Shown piece after piece: positions 19,703 to 29,054 of a stretch of DNA of 62,999 nucleotides. Every line of letters starts with the position of its first letter. The stretch's first letter is position 1. The translations under genes and the position numbers were made by a program. The notes below the pieces were generated by a model. The model searched no databases, was not told the DNA's origin, and saw only the letters and a list, made by a program, of their open reading frames with translations. The stretch is from Helicobacter burdigaliensis (lineage in GTDB: Bacteria > Campylobacterota > Campylobacteria > Campylobacterales > Helicobacteraceae): assembly GCF_003670295.1 (NCBI RefSeq), contig NZ_QXJG01000009.1, forward strand, positions 1-62,999, in the 5' to 3' direction.

Positions 19703-20668
19703 TTGCTAATTGATAGTTTTGGACGCAAGATTGACTATATCCGTGTAAGCATTACAGAAAGGTGTAATTTCCGTTGCGTGTATTGTATGCCAAATACCCC
19801 TATGGATTTAGGAAAAGAAGAAGATGATGTGCCACTAAAGAGCGTTTTAAATTTCATCAAAGTTGCTATCAATGAGGGCGTGAAAAAGATTCGCATTACA
19901 GGTGGAGAACCCCTTTTACGCAAGGGAATTGTGGATTTTATCGCAGAAATTTGTGCTTATAAAAGCGATATTGATATTGCACTTACTACTAATGCCTTTT
20001 TACTAGCTCCCATAGCACAAGATTTAAAAAATGCAGGTTTAAAAAGGATTAATATCTCACTAGATTCATTACAAAAAGACAAAATTGTCTGTATCTCTAA
20101 ACGCGATGGATTAGAAAAAATCCTAGCGGGAATAAAAAAGGCAAAAGAAGTAGGATTTATTATAAAACTAAATATGGTTCCCTTAAAGGGTATTAATGAA
20201 AATGAGATTTTAGAGATTTTAGATTATGGAATGAATCTAGGTGTAGGGGTTAGGTTTATCGAGTTTATGGAAAATATCCACGCTAAAAGTGGCACAAAAG
20301 GGCTTAGAGCTTATGAAATCTTAGATAAAATCAAACAAAAATACGATTATGAGCTTGTAGAAAAAGAACTTTTTGGACCTGCAACCCTCTTTAAAATCCC
20401 AAAAATGCAAGATTATGTTTTTGGTATTATTGCCCCGCATAATGATGATTTTTGTAAAAGTTGCAATAGAATCCGCTTAAGCAGTGAGGGAAAATTAATC
20501 CCTTGTCTTTATCATGAGAATGCACTAGACATTAAAGAAGCTATGCTACATGCTGATACAGAAGAGATTTTAAAAAATTTAAAACTTTGTATTGAAAATA
20601 AACCTGAAAAAAATGATTGGAATGAAGATGAGGTTTCTAGTAGAGCATTTTATAAAACTGGAGGTTAA
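19703..20668 (+). CDS. moaA: GTP 3',8-cyclase MoaA
   Basis: A 321-residue radical-SAM enzyme for the first step of molybdopterin synthesis. The N-terminal cluster uses C21, C25 and C28 (CNFRCVYC). The C-terminal cluster cysteines are in FCKSCNRIRLSSEGKLIPC. The essential C-terminal GG is present (FYKTGG). The start is TTG at 19703 with AGGAG upstream; it gives the standard N-terminus LIDSFGRKIDYIRVSITERC. Confidence 0.95.
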   Translation: MLIDSFGRKIDYIRVSITERCNFRCVYCMPNTPMDLGKEEDDVPLKSVLNFIKVAINEGVKKIRITGGEPLLRKGIVDFIAEICAYKSDIDIALTTNAFLLAPIAQDLKNAGLKRINISLDSLQKDKIVCISKRDGLEKILAGIKKAKEVGFIIKLNMVPLKGINENEILEILDYGMNLGVGVRFIEFMENIHAKSGTKGLRAYEILDKIKQKYDYELVEKELFGPATLFKIPKMQDYVFGIIAPHNDDFCKSCNRIRLSSEGKLIPCLYHENALDIKEAMLHADTEEILKNLKLCIENKPEKNDWNEDEVSSRAFYKTGG

Positions 20669-20741
20669 TTATCAAATAATAATAATTTTCTTTTAAGAAT
20701 TATTATGTATAATTTCATTAACTTTTACGACATAAAAGTGG

Positions 20742-20747
20742 TATAAT
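20742..20747 (+). promoter_or_regulatory. -10 element of dps
   Basis: TATAAT preceded by TGG (extended -10), 32 bases before the dps ATG. A second TATAAT lies at 20708-20713. Confidence 0.55.
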
Positions 20748-20779
20748 GAATTTGAAACTATAAATTAAAGGAGTTCAAT

Positions 20780-21217
20780 ATGAGTAAAGTAGTAGAAACA
20801 CTCAAACAAATTCAAGCAGATTCAATGGTATTTTTTATCAAACTTCACAACTACCATTGGAATGTAACCGGTATGGATTTCCACCCAGTGCATAAGGCAC
20901 TAGAAGAAATGTATGATGACATGGCAGATTTGATGGATGATATGGCAGAGCGTGTATTGCAACTAGGAGAAAAGCCTTATGTAACCACAAAAGATATGCT
21001 ATCAGCTTCTAAAATCAAAGAAGAAAGTGCAACAAACTTTGATTCTAAAACTATTTTAAAAGCTGTTTTACCTGAATATGAATATTTTTTAAAATCTTTT
21101 AGAGAGCTTTCAGACTTAGCAGGTGAGGCAAACGACAAAGCCACAGTAGCACTAGCAGATGAAAAAATCGCAGGATTAGAAAAAGCACTTTGGATGCTAA
21201 AAGCACAACTTGCTTAG
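20780..21217 (+). CDS. dps: Dps/NapA-type DNA starvation and iron-storage protein
   Basis: A 145-residue mini-ferritin. Ferroxidase-site residues are seen as H26 (NYHWNVTG), H38 (HPVHKALEEMYDD) and the acidic MADLMDDMAE stretch. It forms a 12-mer that stores iron and protects DNA from oxidation; the H. pylori homologue is NapA. It has its own promoter and is followed at once by a hairpin terminator. It is monocistronic. Confidence 0.94.
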   Translation: MSKVVETLKQIQADSMVFFIKLHNYHWNVTGMDFHPVHKALEEMYDDMADLMDDMAERVLQLGEKPYVTTKDMLSASKIKEESATNFDSKTILKAVLPEYEYFLKSFRELSDLAGEANDKATVALADEKIAGLEKALWMLKAQLA

Positions 21218-21219
21218 TC

Positions 21220-21240
21220 TTTGCGAGGACTCCTCGCAAA
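21220..21240 (+). terminator. Hairpin after dps
   Basis: TTTGCGAGGA / TCCTCGCAAA, perfect 10-bp arms with one base between them, three bases after the dps stop. CTCTTCTTTG follows. The arm also resembles the REP-like GCGAGGA core found nearby. Confidence 0.65.
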
Positions 21241-21373
21241 ACTCTTCTTTGACAAATTAAATTTAGCTTTTATTGTAAATAATCGTAACAAACTTTCAAA
21301 ATACTTCTTTATAAATCAAAATTTAGTTGTTTTATGAGTTCTTATAATGATAGAGCAGTTTTATTTTAAAAGA

Positions 21374-21411
21374 TAAGCAGGTAAATCCATCTTAGCCCTC
21401 AAAAATGAGGG
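21374..21411 (-). promoter_or_regulatory. 3' structure of the toxin mRNA
   Basis: On the toxin strand the stop codon is followed by a hairpin (CCCTCA / TGAGGG, 21396-21411) and then UUUACCUGCUUA (21385-21374). The last 12 bases can pair with UAAGCAGGUGAA of the leader (21543-21532): 11 Watson-Crick pairs and one G-U. This would close a 5'-3' loop over the message. Confidence 0.5.
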
Positions 21412-21417
21412 TCAAAG

Positions 21418-21486
21418 CTAATAAGCCTTGACTGTAAATATACAAAGTAGTATAATTACAACTAAGATGAATCGCATGGTTTTCAT
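21418..21486 (-). CDS. Candidate type I toxin: 22-residue hydrophobic peptide (Ibs-like)
   Basis: A small leftward ORF encodes MKT followed by MRFILVVIILLCIFTVKAY and a TAG stop. It is one predicted transmembrane helix with a basic start. From the second Met it lines up well with the E. coli Ibs toxins (IbsC: MMRLVIILIVLLLISFSAY), including length and the final AY. AAGGA sits 6 bases before the ATG. The mRNA would start near 21555 from an extended -10 TGGTATAAT (minus, 21562-21567), giving a structured 68-base leader. A perfect sigma70 promoter inside the ORF drives an opposing RNA over its start. Homology to Ibs is inferred from a very short sequence. Confidence 0.65.
   Translation of the reverse strand: MKTMRFILVVIILLCIFTVKAY
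21428..21456 (+). promoter_or_regulatory. Promoter of the antisense RNA, inside the toxin ORF
   Basis: TTGACT at 21428-21433, a 17-base spacer and TATAAT at 21451-21456: close to the sigma70 consensus, unusual in this phylum, where -35 boxes are often missing. Transcription would start near 21462, against the toxin gene. Confidence 0.7.
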
Positions 21487-21579
21487 CTTATATCCTTAAT
21501 GGGTATAAATTTTCAACCAAAGCAGGTCTTCTTCACCTGCTTAAAGTGAAGACCCACTGGAATTATACCACACTTTTTT
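21462..21579 (+). ncRNA. Candidate antisense antitoxin RNA
   Basis: An RNA started at the promoter above would be complementary to the first eight or so toxin codons, the ribosome site and the whole leader. It contains the hairpin AAGCAGGT / ACCTGCTT (21520-21527 and 21535-21542) and an overlapping alternative GGTCTTC / GAAGACC. The 3' end is not certain; a T6 run at 21574-21579 is one possibility. The layout, with the antitoxin promoter inside the toxin ORF, is that of H. pylori AapA/IsoA. Confidence 0.5.
21562..21567 (-). promoter_or_regulatory. -10 element of the toxin mRNA
   Basis: Minus-strand TGG-TATAAT (extended -10). The first transcribed bases would be near 21555. Confidence 0.55.
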
Positions 21580-21634
21580 AAAAAACTTAAATATTTTTAA
21601 TGTTAATGCTTTTTATATAAAGTTTATCACTCTG

Positions 21635-21980
21635 CTTGTCATTGCAAGGAGCATTATGCCAAAGCATACAAGTCAAGCTATCCACAAACGAAGTGCAGTG
21701 CAAATCCATTTTTCTATCCTATAAGGTTGTTTTTGTCATTGCGAGGAGTGAAACGACGAAGCAATCTAAATAAAATCTAAACTTTCCACCCGTCATTGCG
21801 AACGCAGTGAAGCAATCCACTTGCTAGAATCTAAAGCAAGTATAGCTTTAACTTCACTTAAAAGTTTAAATCATATTGTAAGCCTTTAGACTGCCACAGC
21901 GGACAAAGTCCGCTTCGCAGTGACAAGTAGTGATTCCTTAGACTGCCACGCAAATGCTTTGCATTTACTCGCAGTGATAA
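21635..21980. repeat. Cluster of REP-like repeats
   Basis: At least five units of a GTCATTGCGA...GAAGCAATCT family. Rightward: 21638-21660 (degenerate), 21735-21767 (GTCATTGCGAGGAGTGAAAC then GACGAAGCAATCT) and 21792-21818. Leftward: 21888-21925 and 21940-21980, each with an inner palindrome (AGCGGACTTTGTCCGCT; AAATGCAAAGCATTT). Opposite units at both ends could form large RNA or DNA hairpins. No gene is seen here. Confidence 0.75.
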
Positions 21981-22341
21981 AAAGATTGTTAATTTTAAAA
22001 TCCTTATTTAATTCAAACAATAATTTTCAAATCTCATAAAACAAATCTTTTTATAAAATTATTAAAAATTTAAAAATTCTTTATAAAAAACAATCTAATT
22101 TTTTAATCTCTTTACAAAAATTTCTAAATTTTTTTAAAATTTTTGAAAAAGTTAATTATATGTATATTTTTAGTAAATTTTACTTATTTATAAAAGTTAT
22201 ATCTAGTATAAATACCATAAAGTAAAATGAATAAAATATAAATATCTTATAAAAATAACTTTTATTTAATTTAGATTTAAAAATAATTTTATACAATTTC
22301 GCCTTTTATTTTTAATATCAAAAATTTTTAAGGAATAAACT
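21981..22341. other. AT-rich upstream region of the autotransporter gene
   Basis: No ORF or RNA gene is recognised. It is extremely AT-rich, with several A/T runs. The promoter of the autotransporter gene must lie here, but no single site stands out. Confidence 0.4.
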
Positions 22342-25300
22342 ATGAAAACTCTTACAACCTTTAGCGGGGGGGGGGGGCAAAAATAACCTTTTAAAAGCTT
22401 CCTTTCTCTCACTTATTACAATTTCAATTTTAAGTTCAAATGTCTATGCGGATTCTGCTAAGCAAAACCGGAACAAAGCAGATTGTAGCGATGAAAGCAC
22501 CTGTAAGCTTACTAGTGAAGTACCACAACTAGATGCAAATTCAAATGCAAATTATAAAGACTTAGTGATTGAAGAAAATGGAAAGATAAAATATGCTAGT
22601 GGTTCTCAAGTTCTCTTGCGTATAAGAAATGGTGCAAAGGTAGATAGCATTACTAATAATGGAGAATTATTGGGAGGTAGTGCAAGTTTTAATAAAGCTA
22701 TTATACAAATAGAAGGCTCGAGTAAAGTTGGAACTTTTGCTAATAATGGTTTAATTAAAGACAATGCTTATGGTGTGCAGTTAAGCGGTAGTAGTACAAT
22801 GGATAAGCTTGTAAATACGGGGGAGATTTTAAGCTACAATGGAATCTACCTTTCAGGAACGAATACCCTTGCAGAGTTGGATAATCAAAACAAAATTCAG
22901 GCAAATAAATATGGGGTTGATATAAATGCTAGCTCCAAAATCACAACTTTTAATAACACAGGCACAATCAGTGGAGGACAAGCAGCTATCAACTTACAAG
23001 GGACAATCACTACGCTAAATAACGAAGGCACTATCGGCAAAATCCAAATAGGGGGCGATAGTGGGAAAATCACAACTTTAGAAAATAAGAATGGCGGAAC
23101 TTTGGATAGCATTGTTATGGGCGGAAAAGCAAGTATTGAAACTTTTAACAATGAAGCAAATATCAATAATATAGCTTTTGATAAGGAATCTCACATAGGA
23201 ACTCTTACAAATAAGAGTGGTGGGAATATAGGGGGTATCACAATAGGAAATACCGCTTATCTTACTAAACTAGAGAATAACGAAAATGGAAGTATTAGTG
23301 GAATAACGCTTAAAAATGAATCTTATATCACAGATTTGAATAATAATGGCTCTATTACAGCAGTGACGCTAAATGGTTCTTCTTCTATTAAAAATTTTAA
23401 CAATCAAGGTAATTTTGAAAATAGAGGCGAAAATTATAATACAGCTTTAAGGTTTTTGGGTACTTCCACCATAGATAAATTTATAAATGTGGGTAAAGTT
23501 TATGGAGATTGGAGGGCTTTAGATGGAACAGGATCAATTAAAAATTTAGACAATTCAGGGGAAATTTCTTCACAAAATATCGCACTCGCTCTTTATTCTG
23601 ATGGAAGCAATCACGGAAAAATAGAAACTTTAGAGAATCAAGAAAATGGTTTGATTAAGGGTGAAGAAGCAGGGATTAATGTCGTAAATAATGCAAGTAT
23701 TGATACGCTAAACAATTCTGGTAAGATTGAAAGTGCTAAAGATGGCATCAGAAATGCAGGCACTATCACCACCCTAGACAATAAGCAAAGTGGAGAGATT
23801 AGCTCTATTTTAAATACAGGGACAATCACTACTTTAAAAAATGAAGGGACAATTAGTAAGTTTGTAAATGTGGGAGAGATTACTAATGGGATTGATAATA
23901 AGGGAACTTTAGTAGTTGGAAACTTTGATGCGAGTTCTTTAACTTTGCGTGATGGAAGCAGCGATATAATCACAGGTAAATTTGGTAAAACCTCCGATGG
24001 CTACCACTTCAAAAACAACGGAACAGATTCCAAACTCTCTATCAATGGCTGGTATTTCTCTTCCCCTAATTTAAACACACAAGAATTAAGAGATAAAGAA
24101 GCCATTGTTATAGGTGGAGATAATATAGCAGGTATTAGTGCAGATAAGATTTATGTAGGTGGAGCGAATATGAATGTTATCTATGATTCTAATACTTTCT
24201 TTGTGGATAAAGATGGAAATACAATCGGAAACAATACAAACAATGGTAATGGAATTGATGCAAACAATATCCAAGCCATTGATGGACTCTTTAAATTTGT
24301 AAATGCAGGAGAAACAGGTAAATATACTGCTTATCTTTTAGAAGACGAACTAAGCGGTAAAACTCTAGCTAAATCTATTATTCAATCCAGTAGAATGCGT
24401 CAAATCAATACCAACAATATTCTAAAAGACATTAACTCTAAAAACTTTAAAACAGATTTTACAGATATAAAGAGCTTAGAGCAAGCACAAAGACTAACTA
24501 CGCTGCAAGAAGAAACAAACAATGCTAAAAAAAGAAATGGTTTGGGTGAAACAACTGCAACTTATGATACCCATGATATTCTAAGAGAGTTTGAAGAAAT
24601 CTTCCTCCCTCAAAAAGATCATAGTAAAGATATTTATACTTTCTTAGTACCTTATTATAATTATTCTTCATTAGACTTAGAAGATAACCTAGGAAGATTA
24701 AAAGTAGATACAACAGGAATTATAGGTGGAGCCCAAAAGAAACTAGACAATGAAAAGGGAATCTTAGGCTTTTATTTAGGATATGAGAATGCTAAAAAAG
24801 AACAACAAACTCAAAGACTAGATATAAAAGAGGATGTGTATTATGTAGGTTTAACCTATCACAATACTTTCTTAAGAGAAGGCATTAAAGAATATTATTT
24901 AAATATCACTACAAGATTAGATTATACAAAGAGTGATTTAGATAAAACCTATCTAAATAGAGTAACAAAGATTAATACCAAAGCAGATATTTATGGCTAT
25001 GGATTAGAAACTAAACTTGGAGCAAACTTCTTTAATCTAGGAGATATTGCTATGTTAAGTCCAGAGATAGGATTAAGCTATATGGGATTAAGTTCTAAAG
25101 ATTTTACTCTAAATCATTTAGGAGGCACAAAAGAACATTATTATGCTACGCAAAATAACTTTGTAGATTTAATCCTTTCTTTAAAATATCAAAGAGCTTG
25201 GAATGATAGATTAAGATTTAATGGCAATCTAGGAACGCTTATAAATCTATACAATGATGCTAAAGGAGAAGTAAGAGTAAATAATACTCATCTTAGCACA

Positions 25301-25456
25301 GATGTTAAATCTTCGGGTATGTATGCTTTTAGCACATTAGGTACTACTTATACTCTAGCAGACAATATAGATTTATCCCTAAACTATGGAGTAGTCTTAG
25401 CAGATGCTAAAAGCTATTCACACAATCTTTATTTAAAATTAGGAGTATGGTGGTAA
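22342..25456 (+). CDS. Phase-variable autotransporter, out of frame (12 G)
   Basis: ATG at 22342 (AAGGAA upstream) starts MKTLTTFSGGGG. With the 12-base G tract seen here the frame meets TAA at 22384-22386. With 11 G it continues without a stop to 25456: about 1037 residues with a signal peptide ending SSNVYA, a passenger of degenerate repeats of the type TLNNEGTI/LENKxxG (beta-helix-like, about 60-560) and a C-terminal autotransporter barrel of about 270 residues ending in aromatic LGVWW. The long in-frame part alone begins at 22565 without a signal. The gene is therefore intact but switched off in this assembly. It is likely an adhesin or surface protein; the ligand is unknown. A hairpin follows. 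Confidence 0.88.
22366..22377 (+). repeat. Poly-G tract, 12 bases, in the autotransporter start
   Basis: Twelve G after ATG-(7 codons). Frame arithmetic gives ON at 11 (or 8, 14) and OFF at 12. Slipped-strand mispairing is the usual switch mechanism. Confidence 0.9.
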
Positions 25457-25494
25457 AAAGCTTTAGAGGGTTAAAAGAAGAAACCTCTAGCTTT
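25457..25494 (+). terminator. Terminator after the autotransporter
   Basis: AAAGC...TAGAGG pairs with CCTCTA-GCTTT across a short A-rich loop, with a two-base bulge. It directly follows the stop codon. Confidence 0.55.
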
Positions 25495-25679
25495 ATAAGT
25501 AGTAAAAGAATCTTTAGCTTTAAAGAGGGCTAATAACTTCTTTTATTCTTTTAAAGATAAGTAGAGAGTTAGGTTTAATTGTAAGGATAAGAAGAGAAAG
25601 GATATAAAGAAATTATTCAATACAGTTAAACTCTAAAGAATCTAAGAAAATAAATTTAGATTCTTTAACACACTACTAA

Positions 25680-25782
25680 GTCTTTATTCAAAAGTAATTC
25701 TCTTAGAAAAGAGTGGGAACCCTAAAACTGCAAGCAGTTAATCCTTTGGAAATCGCCACGAGAATTCTTTTGCAATAAAGAC
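25680..25782 (+). mobile_element. MITE-like element with stem-loop core, copy C
   Basis: A 103-bp unit bounded by GTCTTTATT...AATAAAGAC. Its ends form an imperfect inverted repeat of about 23 bp (GTCTTTATTCAAAAG / CTTTTGCAATAAAGAC, then AATTCTC / GAGAATT). The core hairpin is AACTG-CAAG-CAGTT (25726-25739). Copy D at 62235-62335 is the same element in the opposite direction. No target-site duplication or ORF is seen. Confidence 0.55.
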
Positions 25783-25822
25783 TCTTTGGTTTGTATTTGT
25801 TTGTGATAGCAATTTGATAATT

Positions 25823-25860
25823 AGATTGCCACGATTTATTTTTGCAAATCTCGCAATGAC
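25823..25860 (-). repeat. REP-like repeat
   Basis: On the minus strand GTCATTGCGAGATTTGC...GTGGCAATCT, the same family as at 21735-21980. Confidence 0.65.
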
Positions 25861-26098
25861 AAAGCAGGGCATAAACTTTTGCAAAGACAATGTAAGCAAT
25901 TTAGATTTTACAAGGACAAAAAGTATAAATAAACTATATGAGGGTTCTTTCTCCCATTTAGAACCCTCTTGTGGTTTATTAGTTTTAAGAGTTTTATTCA
26001 TAAAAAGTCAAAAGAAGTTATTTGGCTTCTTTGGGCTTTGTTTTAAAACTTCATTTTAACAATAAAATAAACCCCCTAAACCTAAAAATCTACAAATA
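25861..26098. other. Intergenic stretch between repeat cluster and hemB
   Basis: No supported gene. ATGAGGGTTC (25939) and GAACCCTCTTG (25969) form an inverted repeat, AGGGTTCT / AGAACCCT, around a short loop, which could be a terminator for either direction. Confidence 0.35.
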
Positions 26099-27067
26099 TT
26101 ATTTTAATAAATTTGCAATTTCTTTAGCATGGTAGGTAATGATAATATCAGCTCCTGCGCGTTTGAAGCCTATCATAGTTTCTAAAAGTACCCTTTCATA
26201 ATCAATAAGCCCTGCTTTTTGGGCAAATTTTAACATCGCATATTCTCCGCTTACATTATAAACAGCAAGAGGTAATAAAGTTCTTTCTCTAATATCGCGA
26301 ACAATGTCAAGATATGCTAAAGCGGGTTTTACCATTAAAATATCTGCCCCCTGTGCCTCATCTTCTAAGCTTTCTAAAATAGCTTCTCTACGATTTGCGG
26401 GATTTTGTTGGTAGCTTTTTCTATCGCCATGGCTTGGTGTGCTTTGTGCCACATCGCGGAAGGGTCCATAATAACCACTTGCAAACTTTGTAGAATAACT
26501 CATAATAGGAAGATGGCTAAAACCATTTGTATCAAGATGTGTGCGAAGCGAGATAATCATACCATCCATCATACCGCTAGGAGCAATTAAATCTGCCCCA
26601 CTTTGAGCTAGAATAAGTGCTTGTTTGTTTAAAATTTCTAGTGTTAAATCATTATCTACGCTATTTAATTTTGGGTCTAAAATCCCACAATGTCCATGAT
26701 CTGTGTATTCGCAAAAGCACAAATCCACGCTCACTAGAAAATAGGGAAATTCTTTTTTGATTGCTCTTGTGGCTTTTGCTACAATCCCTTCTTCACTTAG
26801 GGCTTCACTGCCTATGCTATCTTTAAAAGCTGGAATCCCAAAAAGTATAATCGCGTTAATCCCTAAAGTATCTAGCAGTTTGCATTCTTTAAGTGCTTCA
26901 TCAATGCTTAACTGAAAAACATCAGGCATAGTTTCAATCGCATTTTTCACGCCCGTTCCATGCGTGATAAAAAGAGGATAGATAAGCTCTTTTGTGTTTA
27001 GAGTGGTTTCGCTTACAAGTTCTCTAATGCTTGGATTTAGTCGCATTCTTCTTAGTCTTTTAAACAT
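26099..27067 (-). CDS. hemB: Delta-aminolevulinic acid dehydratase
   Basis: A 322-residue TIM-barrel enzyme that condenses two 5-aminolevulinates to porphobilinogen in haem synthesis. Zinc-type cysteines are in [14 protein letters not shown]. The two Schiff-base lysines lie in [15 protein letters not shown] and [10 protein letters not shown]. The length is standard. It follows arsS with an 8-base overlap, the same gene order as in H. pylori. Confidence 0.95.
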   Translation of the reverse strand: MFKRLRRMRLNPSIRELVSETTLNTKELIYPLFITHGTGVKNAIETMPDVFQLSIDEALKECKLLDTLGINAIILFGIPAFKDSIGSEALSEEGIVAKATRAIKKEFPYFLVSVDLCFCEYTDHGHCGILDPKLNSVDNDLTLEILNKQALILAQSGADLIAPSGMMDGMIISLRTHLDTNGFSHLPIMSYSTKFASGYYGPFRDVAQSTPSHGDRKSYQQNPANRREAILESLEDEAQGADILMVKPALAYLDIVRDIRERTLLPLAVYNVSGEYAMLKFAQKAGLIDYERVLLETMIGFKRAGADIIITYHAKEIANLLK

Positions 27068-28313
27068 TATTCATTCCTTTTTGTTTTTTGAATATTACTC
27101 CTTTAATGCTAAAAATATTTTGATTATTTTTGTGGAGATAATCTAAAGTCAATCCTTGTGCTTCAAGAGTGCTTTTTATAATATAGATTCCAAGTCCTAA
27201 GCCACCATTTTTGCTAGAATTTTTATCCTTAAAAAAGGGTTTAGAATGATCTTTTAGAGTGTAGGGCAAAGGTGGGGCGAAGTTTGTGATTAATAAATCA
27301 TTTTCTTCTGTTTTGATTTCTACTAATCCTTCGGTTTTGTATTTTAAAGCATTGTCTAAAAGGTTTTTAATCGCGAGTGCTAGCATTTCAAAATCGCATC
27401 TAAGATAATAGGTGTCTTTTGGCATCGTGAATAATAAAGGGATTTGTTCTTCTTCAATAAGAAGCATTTTAAAGACTTTATCTAAGACTTCTTTGAGTGT
27501 ATAGTTTTGTTTGTTTAGGCAATAATTTCTAGAGCTTAGTTCTTCAATTTTTGCAAATTCATTGATTAAAGAATTTAAGCGTTCAAATACAGAGCATAAG
27601 CGTTCTTTATAGAGGGGATTATCAATCATTTCAGCAGTAATTCTTCCTTTGGTAATGGGTGTCTTTAGTTCATGCATAATGGAGCGTAAAAAAAGATGTC
27701 TGGATTGATTTAGGGCATTGATTTTTATAGCCGCATTATCAAATTCTCTTGCAAGTTCTCCTATCTCGTCATTTTGTGGAATAGCAAAAGAGATGTCTTG
27801 TTGCCCCTCTGCGAATCTTCTAACTTTTTTACGCAAAATATTAAGTGGCAAAATACTTTTAATAACCAAAACAAATAGAAAAATTACAATCAAAAAAGCA
27901 CTAAAAGTAATAATGTAATAATTAATAAGATTATGCGAATGAATATCTCCATAAACTTTCCAGTTTTGTGGAGTTTGCAAAAAAAGATAAAATCCCTCTT
28001 CTTCTTTAATGATTTTTGCGACGATTCCGCTACTTAAGTTGGGTAATGCTTGATGTTGGAATTTTTCTAGCGTGTGTGTGTTTGTGATTTTTGTCAATCC
28101 TAGCTCATAAAGATATTTTTCAATAAGATCTACATTATCTCCAAATCGCACAAGTTGGTTAATGGTGGTTAAAAACTGACTATAACGCAGTTGATTATCC
28201 GCAATTTCTTTATTAATTTCTTCGCGGATAAAATAATAAGAAAATGCACTAAGCCCAACGATTGCGGCTATAAATAAGATTGTAATTTTAATAACAATAG
28301 AATTTCTAATCAT
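27060..28313 (-). CDS. arsS: Sensor histidine kinase, ArsS orthologue
   Basis: A 417-residue inner-membrane kinase: TM1 (about 8-27), periplasmic sensor (28-132), TM2 (133-152), HAMP, then the H-box [17 protein letters not shown] with H214, and a HATPase domain with LDNALKYK and GLGLGIYI. The match to H. pylori ArsS is strong around the H-box, and the phospho-histidine position is the same. The H. pylori protein senses acid; the periplasmic part here also holds several histidines (e.g. H80, H87), so an acid role is inferred. It overlaps arsR by 4 bases. Confidence 0.9.
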   Translation of the reverse strand: MIRNSIVIKITILFIAAIVGLSAFSYYFIREEINKEIADNQLRYSQFLTTINQLVRFGDNVDLIEKYLYELGLTKITNTHTLEKFQHQALPNLSSGIVAKIIKEEEGFYLFLQTPQNWKVYGDIHSHNLINYYIITFSAFLIVIFLFVLVIKSILPLNILRKKVRRFAEGQQDISFAIPQNDEIGELAREFDNAAIKINALNQSRHLFLRSIMHELKTPITKGRITAEMIDNPLYKERLCSVFERLNSLINEFAKIEELSSRNYCLNKQNYTLKEVLDKVFKMLLIEEEQIPLLFTMPKDTYYLRCDFEMLALAIKNLLDNALKYKTEGLVEIKTEENDLLITNFAPPLPYTLKDHSKPFFKDKNSSKNGGLGLGIYIIKSTLEAQGLTLDYLHKNNQNIFSIKGVIFKKQKGMNNV

Positions 28314-28987
28314 TTTAATTGCAATTTATATCCTACGCCACGGATAGAAACAATATATTTTTTTCCATTTTTTTCTATTTTAGAACGCAATCTTCCCATA
28401 ATCACATCAATGCTTTTATTGGTGCTATCTGGATTTATAGATTCTGCTTGACCTGCAATTGCTTCACGACTTAGAGCTTGATTTTTATTTTCTAGCATAA
28501 AACTTAAAATTTCAAATTCTGCTTTGGTTAAATCTAATAATTCTGTGCCTAAATAAATTTCTCTACTTCCTCTATCTAATTTAAAAGGTTCAATAGAAAG
28601 TTTATTTTCCTGTTGTGAATTTTTATTGTTGTAGCGTCTTAAAACACTATGGATTCTAGCGATTAATTCTTTAGGATCGTAGGGTTTTGGTATGTAATCA
28701 TCAGCTCCATATTCTAATGCAAGCACTTTATCATCTATATCGTGCCGAGCAGAAGTGATTATTATTGGGATACTTTTTTCCTTTGCAACCTTCTTGCAAA
28801 CCTCAAGACCATCTAAGTTTGGGAGTGTTAGATCTAAAAGAAGGAGGTCAAAATGCTGAGTGTTAATTGCACTCATACCCGTATAGGGTTCATCATAATT
28901 TGTTATGTTTATATTATGAGCCTCGAGATATTCGCTAAGAATAGTCGCCAACTCTAAATCATCTTCTATCATCAACACTTTTAGCAT
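28310..28987 (-). CDS. arsR: OmpR-family response regulator, ArsR orthologue
   Basis: A 225-residue regulator with a receiver domain (phospho-acceptor D52 in LLLLDLTLP; acidic pair in MIEDD; conserved K in PKPYDPKEL) and a C-terminal winged helix ([20 protein letters not shown]...[12 protein letters not shown] type). It works with ArsS directly downstream. The ribosome site GGGAAG lies inside one arm of a perfect 11-bp inverted repeat, so its translation may be gated by RNA structure. Confidence 0.92.
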   Translation of the reverse strand: MLKVLMIEDDLELATILSEYLEAHNINITNYDEPYTGMSAINTQHFDLLLLDLTLPNLDGLEVCKKVAKEKSIPIIITSARHDIDDKVLALEYGADDYIPKPYDPKELIARIHSVLRRYNNKNSQQENKLSIEPFKLDRGSREIYLGTELLDLTKAEFEILSFMLENKNQALSREAIAGQAESINPDSTNKSIDVIMGRLRSKIEKNGKKYIVSIRGVGYKLQLK

Positions 28988-29054
28988 GGCATCTTCCCTT
29001 TAAAAAGGAGGATTGGGTATTTTAGGGGGTTAAAAAATAATATGGGAAGATGCC
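28988..29054 (-). promoter_or_regulatory. Inverted repeat covering the arsR ribosome binding site
   Basis: GGCATCTTCCC (28988-28998) and GGGAAGATGCC (29044-29054) are perfect 11-bp inverted copies with 45 bases between. In the arsR message the downstream arm holds the Shine-Dalgarno bases and touches the ATG at 28987, so pairing would block initiation. The loop also contains CCUCCUUU, complementary to GGGA/AAGG-type sites. Confidence 0.6.

Noticed and set aside
25738-26059. Frames on both strands after the autotransporter
   Set aside because: They cover the MITE-like element and a REP-like unit and have no ribosome site.
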